DNA of 64,000 nucleotides from Phytophthora colocasiae (lineage: Eukaryota; Oomycota; Peronosporomycetes; Peronosporales; Peronosporaceae), in NCBI GenBank assembly GCA_018806915.1, contig JAGKQI010000034.1:806001-870000 (forward strand), read 5' to 3'. Shown here piece by piece: positions 60,522 through 64,000 of this stretch; positions within the stretch are counted from its first letter, which is position 1, and each line of letters begins with the position of its first letter. The notes under the pieces were generated by a model that was not told where the DNA came from, did not search any database, and worked only from the letters and a program-made list of their open reading frames with translations. The translations under genes were made by a program, and so were the position numbers.

Positions 60522-61759
60522 GACCGGGAAGGGAGACCCACGATCCGGGCGAGTCGCCGGGGAATCTGCAGGCGACATACCCATTCCAGATCATAGCAAT
60601 GGATCACATACCTTCTCTGCCCAGATCCAACAAAGGCAACACCGAACTACTGATCTGGGTCGATCTGTTCACGGGATATGTGATCGCAAAGGCCAGTTCC
60701 TCCCGATCGGCCCAGACCGTCGCGGAATCTTATGAAGAATGCGTGTTCCGCAGATTTGGTGCTAGCGAGATGATCAGGCACGATCGAGAACCGGGTTTCA
60801 TGTCCGACTTCTTCAGATCGTTCAATAAGATCCTGGGGCAGCGACAACGGGCGACGATGGCCTACCGGCCGCAAGCCAACGGGACTGCGGAACGGATGGT
60901 GCAAACGGCGACTAGGGCGATCAAGATGTATGTTCAAGATCTCGATCAGAAGGACTGGGATGAATACGCGGAGAGACTGACGTTCGCCATTAACACGGCT
61001 CACGATCGGGTTCGGGGAGATACCTCTCATTACCTGGTACATGGATGGGATCCGAGATCGACGTTGGAGGCAACGATCCCGATCGGATCGACCAGACGCC
61101 ACGATCGCGATCCAAGACGGTGGAGGTATCGGGTTCAGAGATACTACCAGCAGTCGCGAGAGCAGGTCAACGCTAGACTACGAGAGGCGATTGCAGATCG
61201 AGCCGATCGGCACAATGAGGATGTCGATCCGCATCAGATCGAAGCTGGATCACGAGTTTGGCTATACCTAGATCGTGTGAAGGAAGGGTATGCACGTAAA
61301 CTCGCTCACCTTTGGCACGGCCCGTTCCGTGTTGCAGAGAAGCTCAACGAATTCACGATCAAGCTGGAGATCGCGGGATCTGATTACCATATCTTCCCAG
61401 TGGTCCATGTTTCTAAGCTAAAGCTGGTGCGGAATTTTCCGGATCGACCGCGGGTCGAGTTGACTGTGGATGAAGCAGATCGGCTAGATTTCGATGAGAT
61501 CCTCCTTCCAGAGGACAGTTGGGTCCCAGATCTGGATGCCGACGAGTACGAGGTCGAACGGATCTCGGACATGCGAAGTGGGAAACGGACTCGCTACGGC
61601 CGGATCTATCGTGAATTCCTGGTGCACTGGGTCGGTTATGATGAACCAACTTGGGTCGATGAAGCTGATCTTAACTGTGGAGCCATACTGAGCGCGTTCC
61701 TACGTGATCATGCTAACCGAAATCGGTTTGGCGTGATGCAGTCGCACGAAGAGGTGTAG
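60518..61759 (+). CDS. pol: G2 pol: integrase core and chromodomain
   Basis: Restored frame after the deletions near 60476-60550. Core motifs AMDHIPSLPRSNKG, MIRHDREPGFMSDFF and QANGTAERMVQTATRA give D-D-E. The GPY/F-like region includes RKLAHLWHGPFRVAEKLNEF and FPVVHVSKLKLVRNFPDRP. The chromodomain ends the protein (YEVERISDMRSGKRTRYGRI, REFLVHWVGYDEPTWVDE). It is nearly identical to G1. Confidence 0.95.
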   Translation: MRPGRETHDPGESPGNLQATYPFQIIAMDHIPSLPRSNKGNTELLIWVDLFTGYVIAKASSSRSAQTVAESYEECVFRRFGASEMIRHDREPGFMSDFFRSFNKILGQRQRATMAYRPQANGTAERMVQTATRAIKMYVQDLDQKDWDEYAERLTFAINTAHDRVRGDTSHYLVHGWDPRSTLEATIPIGSTRRHDRDPRRWRYRVQRYYQQSREQVNARLREAIADRADRHNEDVDPHQIEAGSRVWLYLDRVKEGYARKLAHLWHGPFRVAEKLNEFTIKLEIAGSDYHIFPVVHVSKLKLVRNFPDRPRVELTVDEADRLDFDEILLPEDSWVPDLDADEYEVERISDMRSGKRTRYGRIYREFLVHWVGYDEPTWVDEADLNCGAILSAFLRDHANRNRFGVMQSHEEV

Positions 61760-62133
61760 ACGCAGAGAAGGCGACGTGACCGGGTCACAACGCCGAGATC
61801 GCGGATGCTGATCTGGATGTCTATCTGGATAAAGTGTGGAGATCTTATATTTTTCGTGGAGATTTTATATTTTTCTTGTATATGCATGTGAAACCGGAGT
61901 GATTGGATGGAAGGTGTGGAGATTTCGAAGATGCTAAGTGGGATCGAAACTGTGGAGTAAGTATGGAGAAGAACGCTGGTTTTTGAAGCTGGAAAGATTA
62001 CGTGGAATTGAAAAGAGGCTAGGCTGGAGTCAGGATCGCGTGGCGAAGTACCGGATCGTGATAGAGAATATGTAAGCGTGCTGACCGACTCCAGGCTCAG
62101 CTGATCACCTCCGGACTGGTCGAGATCGCGGGA
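61760..62133. other. G2 spacer between pol and antisense gene
   Basis: 374 bp, AT-richer, with TTATATTTTTC repeated at about 61844 and 61866 and the TGTATATGCATGTG segment also present in G1 (46490). Probable shared 3' end region of the converging genes. No ORF of note. Confidence 0.5.
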
Positions 62134-63801
62134 TCAGGGAGTCCCAGGAGGTGTAGGTGGAGCAGGCGGGTTAAACTTGTTTTCGAGCCGTGGGATCTGC
62201 CGGGACGGGTGATCTGCCGGCCGATCGCGGTAATGGTTGCGCCAAGGGTCCTCCTGATCGCATTCTGCCAACGCAGAGATCAGATCGGTGGGCTCCGGTC
62301 GGTTCAGAGTCGGCTGGGCCAAGTTAGCCATTCGGGAGGCCGATCCGGGGTACCAGTATACCCGATCACGGATAGTAGGGAAGTGCAGGAAGTAGGGATC
62401 GAGCAGAAGATCGATGTCCGCCCACATCGCCCTCATCATGGGCAGGAATCGTCCCAACAGCAGCCGCCAACGTTCTCCGGTACGGCTACGCCGTTGCCGA
62501 CGCTCGAGGTAATACCGACGGAGATCAGGATCAGCTTCATACATCGCCTTCGTGATCTCGAGATAATGGGTCGATTCCCAGTAGGCCTGCAGGTGATCTG
62601 ACTCGAAGGCGGCGTAGGCATCCGCGATCTGCCCCAGCAGCGTTCCAGCACGACGATGTAGACCGAGATCGAAGGTGAGGGGGGCCGGTCGGTTGCGGAG
62701 CACCTCCCAAGGTCGGGTAGCAAGTAGGGCCTGCACGTTGGGCCCAGTGATCAGGCCAACCAACCAACCGACCCCAGCTCGGGAAGGGCGATTAGCCGGT
62801 GATCTCGCTGGGTAAAGGAATCCGGGAGGTAGCAGCAGCCTCTTGGACAATGTGGAGAGGATCATACCGACGATCGCCAAAGTTCCGACGAACATCGGAT
62901 CCCACGGGAAGACATCACCAGCCGCAAACTGCCGGACGTTCGCATATCCGGGAATAGACGAGCTGATTGCGAACAGGGGAGGGTGCAGCTGGGGGCGTGG
63001 CGAGCCGCCGGGAGAGCCGCCACCCGGAGATCCCCCACCGGGAGGGCTCCCGCCAGCTGGACTACCCCTCGGGGACCCCTGAGGAGAAGTGATCAGAGTC
63101 TGTGGGGAACTGCCGCCCGGAGGTGTCGGCTGCGCCGGAGGCGTCGATGGAGCAGGCCCCCCTTGATCACCGGATGCTGGAGGAGGATTTCCATGCCGGC
63201 GGTGCCACGACAGCGATCGGAGTATCGTAGCCCGAAGAGCGTCGTCGGATCCAGCGCCAGAATCCTCCGCGTCATCGTCATGCTCTGGATCGGGTTTACG
63301 TTTGGACCGATCCGAGCCACCCTTCTTCGGGGAAGGTGCTTCCACGGTCACTTGCGAGGTGGCCTGGGTGCGATCTGCTTCCTCCGCATCCGGCCCAGTC
63401 GGGATCGCGGGTTCAGGACCCAGATCGAAGGGGTCTGGGCTTTCCTCGTGCTTTTCTTCGAGCTCGGTCGCCTGGGCCTGGCCACCGGGTTGGTCTCCAG
63501 CGGGAACATCAGGTGGGGCCGCGTCGTGATCGGCCGGGGGAGGCTCCGTCCGCGAGGTCTTGTGCGGGGGCGATGTAGCAGGAGATGGGGGCGGACTGAG
63601 AGCACGTTTGACCCCCCGTTCATCTTGAGCAGCGCGGAGCCGAGACACCATTTCGGTCAGGACGTTGGTGGTCGCCATTACGTCACCTTCTGCCTGATCG
63701 TAGTTCTCCTGCAATGCCTGAATGCTCGCTTCTAACTCCTGCACTTCGGCATGGGTACCGATCAGATCATCCTCTACGACAAACAGAATATGAGTGATCA
63801 T
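62134..63801 (-). CDS. G2 antisense third gene, C-terminal part
   Basis: 555-codon minus-strand frame homologous to the C-terminal 60% of the G1 antisense protein. A short helical N-terminus is followed by a Pro/Glu/Ser linker, a Gly-Ser-Pro repeat tract (GGSPPGGGSPGGGSPGGSPR) and a conserved domain of about 260 residues: SIPGYANVRQFAAGDVFPWDP, PLTFDLGLHRRAGTLLG, LRRYYLERRQRRSRTGERW, LLDPYFLHFP and QEDPWRNHY. Spacing between blocks is kept while many residues differ from G1, so this is a conserved protein and not chance. The frame probably continued upstream into 63820-64000 before a lesion. Confidence 0.8.
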   Translation of the reverse strand: MITHILFVVEDDLIGTHAEVQELEASIQALQENYDQAEGDVMATTNVLTEMVSRLRAAQDERGVKRALSPPPSPATSPPHKTSRTEPPPADHDAAPPDVPAGDQPGGQAQATELEEKHEESPDPFDLGPEPAIPTGPDAEEADRTQATSQVTVEAPSPKKGGSDRSKRKPDPEHDDDAEDSGAGSDDALRATILRSLSWHRRHGNPPPASGDQGGPAPSTPPAQPTPPGGSSPQTLITSPQGSPRGSPAGGSPPGGGSPGGGSPGGSPRPQLHPPLFAISSSIPGYANVRQFAAGDVFPWDPMFVGTLAIVGMILSTLSKRLLLPPGFLYPARSPANRPSRAGVGWLVGLITGPNVQALLATRPWEVLRNRPAPLTFDLGLHRRAGTLLGQIADAYAAFESDHLQAYWESTHYLEITKAMYEADPDLRRYYLERRQRRSRTGERWRLLLGRFLPMMRAMWADIDLLLDPYFLHFPTIRDRVYWYPGSASRMANLAQPTLNRPEPTDLISALAECDQEDPWRNHYRDRPADHPSRQIPRLENKFNPPAPPTPPGTP

Positions 63802-63819
63802 GGTCAGGTGGAGGGGGAT

Positions 63820-64000
63820 CTAGACTATATGCGCACCTAGACGAGTGGATCGTTGTCGCTCGGCGCTGAGATCCGCCTGTGCTCTGTCACGATCTGCGAA
63901 CGCTTGGTCTCGTTCCACGAGTAGGCGATCCCGCTCCGAAGTGACTCGGTTCAGTTCGGAGTTAGCGTGGGCGAGTTGATCGGTGGCTAGGTCACGTTCA
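63820..64000 (-). pseudogene. G2 antisense gene, coiled-coil part (partial)
   Basis: The minus strand reads ERDLATDQLAHANSELNRVT, SERDRLLVERDQAFADRDRA and so on to a TAG at 63820-63822. It matches the coiled coil of the G1 antisense protein (DLNRVTADRDRIQVDLDDAT). It is cut by the window edge and separated from 63801 by a lesion or unrecognised intron. Confidence 0.6.

Larger units (their letters stand above)
52688..64000 (+). mobile_element. G2: family G Ty3/Gypsy element, right end beyond window
   Basis: Plus-oriented element with LTR, primer site (54024-54041, TGGTGCGCGTGCCCGGAT), gag, frameshift site, pol and antisense gene in the same order as G1. The 3' LTR is not reached. Lesions: shared gag frameshift, a nonsense codon at 57647-57649, stops in the RT-RNase H linker (58889-58891), and a 2-bp loss near 60476. 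Confidence 0.9.

Overview
The window looks like nuclear DNA of an oomycete, most likely Phytophthora or a close relative. The grounds are the style of the Ty3/Gypsy chromovirus polyproteins, the mix of dual-RNase-H Ty3/Gypsy, Ty1/Copia and PIF/Harbinger remnants, and the absence of bacterial gene layout. That assignment is an inference from protein style. Almost all 64 kb is transposable-element sequence. I found no tRNA, rRNA, CRISPR or convincing host housekeeping gene.

I use working names. Family H is a hairpin-rich Ty3/Gypsy chromovirus (LTR about 460 bp, TG..CA ends, 5-bp target duplication). Family G is a GATC-rich Ty3/Gypsy chromovirus with two RNase H domains (LTR about 1.1-1.4 kb, 4-bp duplication). 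C is Ty1/Copia.

Layout. 1-548: mosaic of three Ty3 fragments. 549-5508: broken minus-strand H3, interrupted by a solo G LTR (1645-2734). 5509-6732: G protease fragment fused to H3. 6733-8417: non-LTR island with a 102-bp hairpin, a NAM-associated/trihelix-like ORF and a PIF-like remnant. 8418-30789: minus-strand G3, whose 5' LTR is split by H2 (13606-29831). H2 is itself split by H1 (15391-23308). 30790-52314: minus-strand G4 5' end, split by G1 (31209-50922). G1 is split by C1 (33805-39862). 52315-52687: Copia fragment C2. 52688-64000: G2, whose 3' LTR lies beyond the window. Matching target duplications support the nesting: TCCAC for H1, GGGGG for H2, ATTTG for C1, GGAT for G1 and AAGG for the solo LTR.

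How the genes work together. Each Ty3 element has gag and a -1-frame pol (protease, reverse transcriptase, RNase H, integrase, chromodomain). Gag and pol are joined by recognisable programmed -1 frameshift signals: A AAA AAC plus hairpin in H, and G TTA AAC-stop plus compound hairpin in G. Both families also carry a third gene on the opposite strand, between pol and the 3' LTR, with its ATG about 100 nt from the LTR. The two antisense proteins share a short RYY...W block, and the G-family copies are conserved over a long C-terminal region. Together with the dense short inverted repeats of family H, this antisense third gene is the most interesting signal in the window.
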